From positions 5,890,001-5,954,000 of the forward strand of contig NZ_OY764190.1 in assembly GCF_963668215.1 (NCBI RefSeq): a DNA stretch of 64,000 nucleotides, in the 5' to 3' direction. This document shows, piece after piece, positions 8,701-15,896 of this stretch. The DNA comes from an uncultured Desulfosarcina sp. (GTDB lineage Bacteria; Desulfobacterota; Desulfobacteria; Desulfobacterales; Desulfosarcinaceae). The first letter of the stretch is position 1; every line of letters begins with the position of its first letter. The notes under the pieces are model-generated. The model saw only the letters and a program-made list of their open reading frames with translations, searched no databases and was not told where the DNA came from. The translations under genes were made by a program, and so were the position numbers.

Positions 8701-9636
8701 TTTCCTTAAAAATTGATCGGCATCATTATCCGATAACGGTCCGATTCGATGGCTTTCTATGACTGAACCCCAGTCTGGATCAATTTCCTTCCAGCGTAAC
8801 TTGTCTCGGCCAAAAATGGTAAAGAGGGCGCCGGGCGTATCTTGTACCAGCAAACGCACCCATTCATCGGCCCGTGCCCCCAGAACCATGTCCTTAATGT
8901 TGAAATCCTCCCATAGTTTTTCATAGGCGTCGATTACAATAAGGACTTGGCACGTTGCATTCCTTTTGAGGCAATCGCATATATCGGCACCGAGATAAGT
9001 TGGAAGCTTTTTTAGCAATTCGTCAGGGGTTAAATCGTCCATGTCTTTAAGGATGTCTTTACCACGACGTTGAAACCATTCATTAACACGTCGTGTGAAA
9101 CGCGCCCCGTATCGATACAGCAAGTTGATTCCCGGAATAAAGGCGGTTGCAGCTTCCGTGGCGACAGATAAGGCACCTTCTGAAAAATCGAAAAGGTCAT
9201 CAAGCAGCTCGTTTTCACCTTTGAAAAGCTCACTGTGCTCCTTACGGATGTTTGCACCCGGGTTTGTGAGCACAAAGTATCTGGCAAATGCTGTATCAAA
9301 GCAAGGAAATGAGGCGCCAAAGGTTTTGGCCAACTCTTTACGAATGAATAGCAGCGCTTGATCGATTCGGCGATATTTCTTTTCTTCAAAAAAAATACGC
9401 GCTCGGGCGATCTTTTTTTCTTTCAGCTTGGATCTGGAAAGGTTTCCTGAAATCTTCATCAATCTTAATGACAAGCTGGTTTTACCCTCACCGCCGACGC
9501 CATACCAGTTGATGACCTTGTATGCATCACGTGGTTGCGATCCATCGAATGCGTTAAGAAAAATATCAATAGCATTTTCTCGATCCGTGAATTCTCTATT
9601 TGCGGTAAATTTTTTAGGTCTGTGGCTAGGGCGCAT
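5737..9636 (-). CDS. STAND-type NTPase with long TPR array (candidate defence/sensor ATPase)
   Basis: This is a 1299-residue protein read from ATG 9636 with GGAG upstream. A P-loop, GVGGEGKT, lies at residues 46-53 and a Walker B strand, VLIVIDAYEKL, at 231-241 (Asp236), fitting an NB-ARC/STAND switch ATPase. The interval 142-200 contains an alanine-rich hydrophobic stretch (EATAFIPGINLLYRYG region). After a winged-helix-like segment (about 360-450), sixteen near-identical 44-residue TPR repeats fill residues 542-1245, followed by one degenerate repeat. Known STAND proteins hold ADP until the C-terminal repeats bind a ligand, then oligomerise; many bacterial members are anti-phage sensors. 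No separate N-terminal effector domain is present: the ATPase starts within 45 residues of the N-terminus. I see no partner gene; IS elements lie on both sides. Function is inferred from architecture only. Confidence 0.85.
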   Translation of the reverse strand: MRPSHRPKKFTANREFTDRENAIDIFLNAFDGSQPRDAYKVINWYGVGGEGKTSLSLRLMKISGNLSRSKLKEKKIARARIFFEEKKYRRIDQALLFIRKELAKTFGASFPCFDTAFARYFVLTNPGANIRKEHSELFKGENELLDDLFDFSEGALSVATEAATAFIPGINLLYRYGARFTRRVNEWFQRRGKDILKDMDDLTPDELLKKLPTYLGADICDCLKRNATCQVLIVIDAYEKLWEDFNIKDMVLGARADEWVRLLVQDTPGALFTIFGRDKLRWKEIDPDWGSVIESHRIGPLSDNDADQFLRKVPIDDPGIRDRIVQSAKGLPFYLDLQVGIYERLIESLTPQQEQFGGSHPEILSRFIDHFSDAEINIISLASYPLELTEIAMNELANAFLGGLGHFSWGWLIRQCFVLNDNHDSFHMHSLMRDELQKRDKLDRPTFFATIHQHLSEKYASRLDDLTAGRVTQKEESAFELATHHFIKSKADLFLPWLWDQIVIFRKAARYSLLERILRFVISELTNQMGPEDIRILELYNQLAIQVADLGRYAEAEREFRTILEIQRRPDILGEEHPDTLATRANIARQIGQQHRHDEAEKEYRAILEIQRRPDVLGEEHVSTLLTRSELALQIGALGRHEEAEKEYRAILKIQRRPDVRGEEHPETLATRHNLAHEISNQGRHEEAEREFRAIWEIDRRPDALGEEHPITLITRHNLAMQIGDLGRHAEAERMLRDIWEIQRRPDVLGEEHPETLLTQHNIAHEISCQGRYDEAEREFRTVLEIERRPEILGEENPSTLNTWFNMALQIGKLGRHADAEREFRAIWGVQCRADMLGEAHPKTLVTLGNIAYHIGQQGRHEEAENEWRAVWERRRRPEVLGENHRQTLIARHNLAKEIGNQGRYDEAEREFRVVWEIQRRKGILGDAHPHTLITRQNMASQICEQGRHEEAEREFRAIWEIARRPEVLGEEHPFTLSALKDIAEQLSEQDRHAEAESGYRTLFEIQRRPTVLGEEHLETLRTRCYIADELRQLGRYAEAEKEYRAVWEIRRRSNVLGEAHLDTLDTRCNLAQQIGNQGRHREAEREYRAILEILVRPNVLGEDHPYALITRFALAQQICHQGRYAEAEKEHRDVWEIQRRPDVLGEENSITLETRKHMAFLVGKQGRYAEAEGEYRAILKIQNGSDILGEQHPTTLSTRANMAYLIGKQGRYTEAEREYRAILDIQGYPDVWDGQHLGTLRWVFNFAKILDDLGRHNEADEYLTGLEEKMLKFLPDNHRWIDELREHLYYRKNSINSL
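5902..8013 (-). repeat. Sixteen tandem 132-bp units encoding 44-aa TPR repeats
   Basis: Each unit encodes a motif of the form xLAxQIGxxGRxxEAExExR followed by an IQRRPDVLGEEHPxTL-type half. Units are exactly 44 codons with no indels. Residues facing the ligand side (positions 1-9 and around 37-44) vary most, whereas GRxxEAE and LGEEHP are nearly constant. The DNA units are close enough for slipped recombination, so repeat number may vary between strains. Confidence 0.93.
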
Positions 9637-10029
9637 TTTTCAGCTCCGTCAATAAAAATATTCGCAATGTAAAAGTAAACCAGTATTGATTGTGATTTAT
9701 CAGGGAGATTTTAAGATTAAGTTAGCTATCAGATTGACAATGAATAAACAAGAATAGAGCAATTGCAATCAGAGTAGTGTTGATAATAAAGAACGATTAA
9801 AAATTAGACTTTCTATTGTTTGGACATCTCCACAAATTCTGTTTTCCCAATTCCCATACAAAATCCGGTAATTACCTTGGTTCCCAGTTCAACCTTCATC
9901 TATCCGGTACAGCGATATCGATGACTTTTTGGAACGCTATCAAGTGGACGACCACCTAATCGACGATCTGGTAGACTCGGTGATGCGTGATTTCAATTAA
10001 CGAAGAAAAGAAAGGAGAATGCCTATGGG
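9637..10029. other. Intergenic region with a gene remnant and a cut gene start
   Basis: AT-rich DNA upstream of the STAND gene. A rightward 42-codon frame at 9872-10000 ends in DDLVDSVMRDFN; I do not recognise it. After it comes a strong ribosome-binding site (AAAGGAGAATGCCT) and ATG 10025, whose frame is cut two bases into the third codon by the left end of the IS at 10030. This may be the start of the integrase whose tail survives at 13026, but that link is inference. Confidence 0.4.
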
Positions 10030-10131
10030 TGTGAAGGTGTCCTAATCTCCAGTTATTGGCACAAAGAAATCGAGAAAATAGGGTGACACTCCCGAGTGTA
10101 AAAATCAATTTTACCGAAAGGAGTGTATCCC

Positions 10132-11979
10132 ATGACAAGGAAAAAGAAAAGACGGTCAGTCGGGGGGAAGAAAGGTACCCGGGTCTGGGCCTACCCGACC
10201 GAGTTTCGATTAAAGGTTGTGAGGCTGTTCCTGGAAGAAGAGTACAGCGCGTCGTTGCTTGCCGAACAGTTCGGTATCAGCACGCATTCGGTTAGCCGCT
10301 GGGTGAACGCTTACCGACGCGGTGGGGTGCAAGGGTTGGAACCCAAGCCTCGCCCTGGAGGAAATGCCAGGGTGCCTCCCGAAGTCCAGGAGCGAATGGT
10401 AGCGGTGAAAAAGGCGAATCCGGAATACGGCCCGCGACGGATTGCCGATGTTCTCAAACGATTTTTTCTAATTCCCACGAGCCCATCGACTGTACACAAA
10501 AAGTTGTCGGAGAAGGGACTGGTAAACAAGGCCAAGCGTAAGCCGAAGAAGAATCCCCCCAAGCCCCGATTTTTCGAACGTTCTCGTCCCAACCAGCTGT
10601 GGCAGAGCGATATCATGACCTTCCGGTTGGCCGGTCGCAACGCCTACCTGATCGGCTTCATAGACGATTACAGCCGGTATATCGTTTCCCTGGGACTGTA
10701 CCGCAGCCAGACGGCGGAACACGTGCTGGAGACCTACCGTCGCGGTGTTGCCGAGTACGGCGTTCCCAGAGAGATGCTCACCGACAACGGTCGGCAGTAC
10801 ACGAACTGGCGCGGCAAGACGCGTTTCGAACGGGAGATGAAAAAAGACCGTGTCAAGCATATCCGTTCCCGCCCCCACCATCCCATGACCCTGGGCAAGA
10901 TAGAGCGGTTCTGGAAATCGATCCTGGGCGAGTTCCTCCAGCGGGCTCAGTTCGACAGCTTTGAGCAAGCCGTGGAGCGCACCGCTTTTTGGGTCAAATA
11001 CTACAATCACAAACGGCCGCACCAGGGCATCGGCGGTCTGTGTCCGGCCGACCGATTCTTCGAGATCGCCCATGATCTGAAAAAGACGCTGGCAAAGGGC
11101 GTCGAAGAAAACGTACTGGAACTGGCGTTGCGAGGCCGTCCGGTAGATCCTTTTTATATGGTAGGCCGCATGGGCGGCCAGAGCGTGGTCATCCGGGCGG
11201 AGAAGGGCAAAGTCAAGATGCTGGTGAACGAGGCCGGCCAGGAAAAAGAACTTGTGTACGACGCAAGAAAGGATATAGATCATGAAGACAAATCAACGAA
11301 CCCGCAGAGTATTCGATCCACAACAGAAGATAACGGCCGTGCTGTCCATTTGGAGCGAGCGCCGCACCAGCGCCCAGGTATGTCAGGAAATGGACATCAG
11401 CCCGACGCTTTTGGGTCAGTGGCAGAATCTGGCGATCGAGGGCATGCTCAAGGCGCTGGACCCGAAAAAGAAAGATCCGCTGCCGCCGATCAACCAACGG
11501 TTGTCTCGGTTGATCGAAAAGAAATTGAGCGAACCCGGCAAGCTGGAAAAACGCCTCCAATCGATCCAGAAGGCAGCGTCGGCCGGATAGGCGAGGATGC
11601 CTATGGCCAAACAACTATCGACCCGCCAGACGGCGCGGCTCCGAGCCGAGATGATCATGAAGGTCCGTTGCGGCATGCTGACTGCCCGCCAGGCCGCCGA
11701 ACGCCTGGGCGTCTCGCGCAAGACGTTCTACAAATGGGAGCAGCGGGGGCTGTCCGCCCTTTTGGACAGTGTGACCGACCAGCCCCCGGGAAGGCCTGCC
11801 CATCCTCCGGACGACCATCGCCAATGGCTGGAAAAGCAACTGCAGGACGCGAATCGGCAGATCGACTTGCTGAACCGGAAGATGGCGCTCAAGGATGTGC
11901 TGATGGACTTGAAGCTTCCCCAAATCGGCAGCGGCCGGACGAAAAAAAAATGATCGCATCCGACAGGCGGTGGCCATGA
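10132..11979 (+). CDS. First DDE transposase of the IS (IS481-like); true C-terminus uncertain
   Basis: ATG 10132 follows AAAGGAG. A helix-turn-helix region (ASLLAEQFGISTHSVSRW) precedes an rve-type integrase core with candidate catalytic Asp160 (WQSDIMTF), Asp218 (LTDNGRQY) and Glu258 (LGKIERFW), then YYNHKRPHQGIGG. The frame stays open to 11979 (615 codons), but beyond about residue 380 (base 11282) the peptide becomes Arg/Pro/Gly-rich without family character, while better genes lie in another frame. I therefore think only 10132 to about 11285 is the real transposase (the ATGA at 11282-11285 would be a normal stop/start overlap one frame over), and that a frame change or frameshifting occurs just before it. 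Confidence 0.75.
   Translation: MTRKKKRRSVGGKKGTRVWAYPTEFRLKVVRLFLEEEYSASLLAEQFGISTHSVSRWVNAYRRGGVQGLEPKPRPGGNARVPPEVQERMVAVKKANPEYGPRRIADVLKRFFLIPTSPSTVHKKLSEKGLVNKAKRKPKKNPPKPRFFERSRPNQLWQSDIMTFRLAGRNAYLIGFIDDYSRYIVSLGLYRSQTAEHVLETYRRGVAEYGVPREMLTDNGRQYTNWRGKTRFEREMKKDRVKHIRSRPHHPMTLGKIERFWKSILGEFLQRAQFDSFEQAVERTAFWVKYYNHKRPHQGIGGLCPADRFFEIAHDLKKTLAKGVEENVLELALRGRPVDPFYMVGRMGGQSVVIRAEKGKVKMLVNEAGQEKELVYDARKDIDHEDKSTNPQSIRSTTEDNGRAVHLERAPHQRPGMSGNGHQPDAFGSVAESGDRGHAQGAGPEKERSAAADQPTVVSVDRKEIERTRQAGKTPPIDPEGSVGRIGEDAYGQTTIDPPDGAAPSRDDHEGPLRHADCPPGRRTPGRLAQDVLQMGAAGAVRPFGQCDRPAPGKACPSSGRPSPMAGKATAGRESADRLAEPEDGAQGCADGLEASPNRQRPDEKKMIASDRRWP
11282..11590 (+). CDS. Helix-turn-helix accessory protein of the IS (orfA-like)
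   Basis: A 102-residue basic protein with an IS3 OrfA-like fold: FDPQQKITAVLSIWSERRT, then a helix-turn-helix (SAQVCQEMDISPTLLGQWQN), then a charged helical tail. It starts at ATG 11282, immediately after the first transposase, and ends 6 bp before the next gene. Its likely role is recognition of the IS ends; this is inferred from the fold and position. Confidence 0.7.
   Translation: MKTNQRTRRVFDPQQKITAVLSIWSERRTSAQVCQEMDISPTLLGQWQNLAIEGMLKALDPKKKDPLPPINQRLSRLIEKKLSEPGKLEKRLQSIQKAASAG
11597..11953 (+). CDS. Second helix-turn-helix protein of the IS, ending in an A9 run
   Basis: A 118-residue protein with a helix-turn-helix (TARQAAERLGVSRKTFYKW) and a C-terminal leucine-rich coiled segment (QWLEKQLQDANRQIDLLNRK) like that used by IS3-family OrfA for dimerisation. 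The last codons are AAA AAA AAA TGA within nine consecutive A residues (11942-11950). The next gene lies in another frame, and its frame is open through this run, as expected for an OrfA-OrfB frameshift arrangement. Confidence 0.72.
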   Translation: MPMAKQLSTRQTARLRAEMIMKVRCGMLTARQAAERLGVSRKTFYKWEQRGLSALLDSVTDQPPGRPAHPPDDHRQWLEKQLQDANRQIDLLNRKMALKDVLMDLKLPQIGSGRTKKK

Positions 11980-13013
11980 TCGAAGAGATGAAAACGACCT
12001 TTTCGCTGTCGTATGCCTGCCTGGCAAAGCAGGCGGGGCTTAGCTACCGAACGCTGATGCGGTGGAAAGAGCGCCTTACCAACGATATGCCCCTCGTGGA
12101 AAAGCGAGGTCCGAAGAAGGTGCGGCCGTTGAATCTGAACGAGTTGAAGGCCAAGATCCGGGACCTGGATCATGGTCCCAAACGCAGCCATGGCACCGGC
12201 AAACTTCACAGCACTTTCGGCGAGTCCATATCCCGCAGGGAATTGAACGCGCTGGTTATCGAGGCACGCAACGAAAGCAAGCACCGTCGGAAAGCCGAAA
12301 GGTGTTGTGTCAGCTGGCTTCGGCCAAACCTGGCCTGGGCCGTGGACGATTGCCAAAAGAGCGATACGGCCTCGGGAAAGCTTCACCTGCACAACCTGAC
12401 GGACCTTTGTTCGCGCTACAAGCTGCCACCGATCGCCTCGGGAAGTCTGCCCTGCGGCGAAGAGGTGGCCGGCCATCTGGCATATTTGTTCGACCGCTTC
12501 GGTCCACCGCTATTTTGCAAGCGAGACAACGGGAGCAATCTAAACCATACCACCGTAAACGAAGCGCTGGAAAATGCCTGGGTGATCCCGATAAACAATC
12601 CGCCGAAAACGCCTTCGTACAATGGGGCGATCGAGCGAACCCAAAGGGAGTTCAAAGAATTTTTAAAACGCTGGCAGTGGAAGGCCACGACATTGGAATC
12701 ATCTTTTTTGCTGTCTGAAACCGCAGCCCATGAGTTGAATCATACACAGCGCCGCTGCCTTGAAAATCACACAGCCTGCGGCACGTATTTTGGAGGTGAT
12801 CGTATCCGCTACTCCAGACGTGAACGAAGAAGTATCTTCCGATGTATCCGGGAACTGGCAGCCAAGATTGCGGACCGGGCTGGCAGACCCCGAATCACAA
12901 ACGTGGAATGGAGAATCGCGGCCAGGCAGTGGCTGTTGAAAAATGGCCTGATCAAAATCGAGAAGGCGGGAAAAGTGCCACCCCATTTAAATCGAAATTT
13001 GTGCCATAATTAG
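11976..13013 (+). CDS. Second DDE transposase of the IS (IS3 OrfB-like rve)
   Basis: Starts at ATG 11976 (or GTG 11970), 345 residues. After an HTH segment (LAKQAGLSYRTLMRWK) comes an integrase core with acidic residues in WAVDDCQ, CKRDNGSNL and NGAIERTQREFKEF. It ends at the IS right terminus. It has no clear sequence kinship to the first transposase beyond the fold, so the element carries two distinct DDE enzymes. It could also be made as a fusion with the preceding HTH protein through the A9 run. Confidence 0.78.
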   Translation: MIEEMKTTFSLSYACLAKQAGLSYRTLMRWKERLTNDMPLVEKRGPKKVRPLNLNELKAKIRDLDHGPKRSHGTGKLHSTFGESISRRELNALVIEARNESKHRRKAERCCVSWLRPNLAWAVDDCQKSDTASGKLHLHNLTDLCSRYKLPPIASGSLPCGEEVAGHLAYLFDRFGPPLFCKRDNGSNLNHTTVNEALENAWVIPINNPPKTPSYNGAIERTQREFKEFLKRWQWKATTLESSFLLSETAAHELNHTQRRCLENHTACGTYFGGDRIRYSRRERRSIFRCIRELAAKIADRAGRPRITNVEWRIAARQWLLKNGLIKIEKAGKVPPHLNRNLCHN

Positions 13014-13025
13014 CCGTGTCGCACA

Positions 13026-13264
13026 CCAGCATTAAAATCACGGTGGACATCTATGGCCATCTCATTCCAGGTAGCAACCGAGGGGCCGTAAATCAGCTCG
13101 ATTCTCCGCAACAATCCGCAACCTATACGCAACCTGCCAAAAGAGAAAGGCCGCAACCTATTGAGATTGCAGCCTTTAATCCCTTAATGGTGCCGAAGGG
13201 GAGATATGACAATTTCGCCCTCTTTCGACGTCACAACCCATTGTTGTTATTTAGGATTCTTTAA
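13026..13264 (+). pseudogene. Tyrosine integrase, C-terminal tail only
   Basis: The frame begins at the IS right end and reads TSIKITVDIYGHLIPGSNRG, the classic end of a genomic-island integrase: the catalytic tyrosine in VDIYGHL followed by a short tail. About 300 N-terminal residues are missing. The frame then runs through the tRNA-Leu-derived att repeat (13184-13205) and stops at 13264 inside the neighbouring element, so the last ~20 codons are foreign. It shows that a second, older element used the same tRNA-Leu site. Confidence 0.85.
13184..13205. other. Left attachment site (tRNA-Leu 3'-end duplicate)
   Basis: 22 bp identical to 29123-29144. It includes TGGTGCCGAAGGGGAGA, the complement of the T-stem edge, acceptor strand and CCA end of tRNA-Leu, but no tRNA gene is attached here. 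The sequence diverges immediately on both sides. Confidence 0.88.
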
Positions 13265-13407
13265 GTGGTCCTTTCTGGTGCCAAGTCAAAGTGTACTATT
13301 AATATGAATATTCTCAGTGTATTTAGAATATTTTTTATGCATGAGTCAACCCAACTTTTATGAGTTGGTTGTCGGGAACCATAAAACCTTACCATGAATC
13401 CATTGTT

Positions 13408-14262
13408 TTACTGTTTGAGTATAGTTGATATTTCTCTTTCCAAATGGAAAAAAGTCTTCTGGTCCTTATTGATTAGTAACTCAGTTTTCAAATCGATAAT
13501 GCATCTTGTGTCATAATCAATTAGGTAATATCCTTTTTGGTATCCATTTAATCTACCTTCATAGGCTTCATCTATTTCAAAAACAATCACAGTACGTCCA
13601 TTATGCTTGCTTATTCCTTTAAAAATCAGCGCTGTTTCTAAATTTCTCATGCTCGGGACGTATTCGCTATAGTTATTTCTATAGACTGTGAATACATCAC
13701 CGGGGTGTAAGTTATTAAGAGTATAAAATGGTATCACTTGATAAACATACATAGGGTAATATGTTTTTGGTTTAATGTCTAATCCATTTTGTTTAAAAGC
13801 TCTCTCCATTGCATATTTAAGAATTGGGCTTTTATTATTATTGGGGTCTTCCTTGTTTAATACAATATTATCTACTCTACCATCATGACTAATTCTACAA
13901 TTGAAGTCAAAAATAAGTATATCGTCAGTCTTTTGATTTAGTGAGGGGCTATAAAAGGAATAATTTCCTTTTAAGTCCATGCCCATTCCGTCCCCATTAA
14001 ATGACGACTTCCATAATATTGATAAATTATTCACAATAGAAAGTTTTTTTTCTAATTCATTTTTATGATTCCACCATATTTTTTCACATGATACCGTCTT
14101 CCCAGCAGCCATTTTTATCTTTGGTAAAGATTGTATATCAATCTCAATTAAATCTTTTTTATACGATATAGGGTTTTCTAATGTTGAACAAGAAATATTA
14201 AAAAATGAGGATAAAAATATTAATAAAATTAAAAATATAAAAATTTTTACTTGATGTATCAT
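13408..14262 (-). CDS. Lipoprotein of unknown function (AT-rich cargo gene 2)
   Basis: A 284-residue protein read from ATG 14262; an extra in-frame TTG lies just upstream. A very hydrophobic signal sequence ends in a lipobox-like FNISC, so lipid anchoring at Cys is likely. The mature part is rich in Lys, Asn, Tyr and Ile, with no transmembrane segment and no family that I recognise. It lies 15 bp after the upstream lipoprotein gene on the same strand, so the two are probably cotranscribed. Base composition is markedly AT-rich compared with the neighbouring operon and the chromosome, which suggests separate acquisition as cargo at the distal end of the element. Confidence 0.75.
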   Translation of the reverse strand: MIHQVKIFIFLILLIFLSSFFNISCSTLENPISYKKDLIEIDIQSLPKIKMAAGKTVSCEKIWWNHKNELEKKLSIVNNLSILWKSSFNGDGMGMDLKGNYSFYSPSLNQKTDDILIFDFNCRISHDGRVDNIVLNKEDPNNNKSPILKYAMERAFKQNGLDIKPKTYYPMYVYQVIPFYTLNNLHPGDVFTVYRNNYSEYVPSMRNLETALIFKGISKHNGRTVIVFEIDEAYEGRLNGYQKGYYLIDYDTRCIIDLKTELLINKDQKTFFHLEREISTILKQ

Positions 14263-14277
14263 CAAATCACCCTATCA

Positions 14278-15027
14278 TTATAAACCTAATCCATTCATGA
14301 AATCATTTATGTCATTTTCGTACATTTCATATAACGTAGCTGGAGTCACAACCCACAAATAAACTGACCAATTACGATCTGTGAAGATATGGCAAACTAC
14401 TTTTATATTAACAGAGTCTTCTGTCAGCATTCCATAGCTTAGGTATAGCATTTCACGATAATTCACGGATCTAATCTCGCTATCGAAATAAGAGATATGG
14501 CTGTCTTTTATTGACCTTGATTCCTTTCTTATTACAGATTCATATGAAACCGGAATTCGTCTTTTGATTAAAAAAGCGTATATACCTCCACCTACTCTCA
14601 AGGCGGCCTCAACGTTCTCTAAATCGTTTAAGTCCTGCCATGAATGCTTGTGAAGAAAAACATGGTTTAAACTTGGACCATGCACTTTGGCTAAATGCTC
14701 AAATAAAGTTTCACCAGCTGCCTCCATTGGAGTTTTCCACCGGTCACCTTCTTCAGTTGAACCAAAAGCCGCAGGGGATGTCGGATCTCCAGAAGAAACA
14801 GGGTCCACACCTTCAGGTGAAATCGGAAGAACGGGTTCAACTAAATTCCACTTAGACTCGTCATACCAAAATAGATATGGAAATTTTTCCCCTGATACAA
14901 TTGATTTTGCTGATTCCGGCCTTTCGTATATCTTGTCGGATCTTTTGATTGATGCTTTGTAGCCGATTGAGCAGCCTGAAAAGATAAATAAGAAAATTGC
15001 TATGACCACGAAACCTTTGTTTCCCAT
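14278..15027 (-). CDS. Lipoprotein of unknown function (AT-rich cargo gene 1)
   Basis: A 249-residue protein from ATG 15027 (TGAGGTG upstream). The N-terminus MGNKGFVVIAIFLFIFSGC is a lipoprotein signal with cleavage before Cys19. The mature domain contains a Pro/Ser/Gly-rich stretch (residues 65-95) and then a mixed domain ending ESDINDFMNGLGL-like in an acidic tail; I do not recognise a family. It is first in a two-gene leftward unit with 13408-14262. Surface-exposed cargo such as a superinfection-exclusion lipoprotein is one possibility, but nothing in the sequence proves it. Confidence 0.75.
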   Translation of the reverse strand: MGNKGFVVIAIFLFIFSGCSIGYKASIKRSDKIYERPESAKSIVSGEKFPYLFWYDESKWNLVEPVLPISPEGVDPVSSGDPTSPAAFGSTEEGDRWKTPMEAAGETLFEHLAKVHGPSLNHVFLHKHSWQDLNDLENVEAALRVGGGIYAFLIKRRIPVSYESVIRKESRSIKDSHISYFDSEIRSVNYREMLYLSYGMLTEDSVNIKVVCHIFTDRNWSVYLWVVTPATLYEMYENDINDFMNGLGL

Positions 15028-15330
15028 AAAGGCACCTCATAACACCAGAGAGATAATCGGCCATAAAAGCAAAAGGATATAAATGAACACTATCTCATTA
15101 TCATATTTGGGTACTCCGGAACAAGGGTAAGAAACTTTTGTTTGACCTTGAATGATTCCCATCCGCGCAAACCTTTGATGCTGTATGGTTCACAAAGACG
15201 AAAACAACCGAATCTGCGCTGTGTGAATCTTTCCAGGGATGACGGGGGATTGGACTTGATGGTTGACGTTGGAGGCTGTAAGGTTGCGGTGTGATAGTGT
15301 GATGGATTTATAGTTGATGGAGATGAGACG
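15028..15330. promoter_or_regulatory. Divergent intergenic region, no gene seen
   Basis: 302 bp between the leftward lipoprotein pair and the rightward gene at 15331. It must hold both promoters, but I see no strong consensus pair. The stretch 15240-15320 is GT-rich (repeated TTGATGG/TTGACG) without clear structure. Confidence 0.35.
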
Positions 15331-15738
15331 ATGCTTGAAAGCCTACTGCCAGTCGTAATTGGAATTGTATCTGGTGCTTTTGGCTACTGGTTCTCGACAT
15401 TTTTTATGCAGCCAATTCTAAGGTATCGAGACATTAAAAACCAAGTGCTAAAGGATTTTATCTATTATGCTCAAGTGGTGAATGTTGAAGGCCTTGACGA
15501 TGGAATGCAAGCCCTTTTCCGTGAACGTGTCCTTGCAAATAGGCGTTCATCTGCCATGCTGTCTGCTGCGATAGAAGAGTTGCCGAAATTGTACAAATTT
15601 TATCTGAACTACAAGGGGTATCATCCTAAAGAGGCAGCAAGACATCTTATTGGGTATTCAAACACCACTGACTATAGTGCTGCCCATAAGAAAGAGGACG
15701 CAATCAGGAATCATCTTGGTCTTCCAAAAGATCCTTAA
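15331..15738 (+). CDS. Small membrane-anchored protein of unknown function
   Basis: A 135-residue protein; ATG 15331 is preceded by GGAGATGAG. Residues 5-28 form one transmembrane helix (VVIGIVSGAFGYWFSTFFM), followed by a cytosolic helical domain with positively charged and aromatic residues (YRDIKNQVLKDFIYYAQVV, LYKFYLNYKGYHPKEAARH). The architecture resembles short membrane-tethered proteins carried by many mobile elements, but no function can be assigned. It is transcribed on its own, facing the serine recombinase. Confidence 0.65.
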   Translation: MLESLLPVVIGIVSGAFGYWFSTFFMQPILRYRDIKNQVLKDFIYYAQVVNVEGLDDGMQALFRERVLANRRSSAMLSAAIEELPKLYKFYLNYKGYHPKEAARHLIGYSNTTDYSAAHKKEDAIRNHLGLPKDP

Positions 15739-15896
15739 TGCTATGAAGTGGCAGGAGGCTTTATTTCAGACCACAAAATGGGAAGGGGTGCAGCATATAG
15801 TGAAAAGGAAAGTTCCCCCCGTATGCACTTCGTCTGCTGCCTGTGGGACCTACACCTTAATCCAATGGCAACGGGGCGGTCGTCATGTCCTTTATA

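Larger units (their letters stand above)
10030..13025 (+). mobile_element. Four-ORF insertion sequence with two DDE transposases
   Basis: The ends are related inverted sequences: the left end from TGTGAAGG at 10030 contains TTATTGGCACAAA, ATCGA and GGGTGACACT, and the right end, read inward from 13025, contains TTATGGCACAAATTTCGAT and GGGGTGGCACT. Between them are four rightward genes. The right end also occurs as the scraps at 2968 and 3231, which confirms the right boundary. No clear target duplication is seen; the right flank is an integrase tail and the left flank is a different sequence, so a deletion probably accompanied insertion. Confidence 0.8.

Noticed and set aside
11286-11979. C-terminal 230 codons of the long frame starting at 10132
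   Set aside because: Arg/Pro/Gly-rich peptide without family features, overlapping two better HTH genes in another frame.
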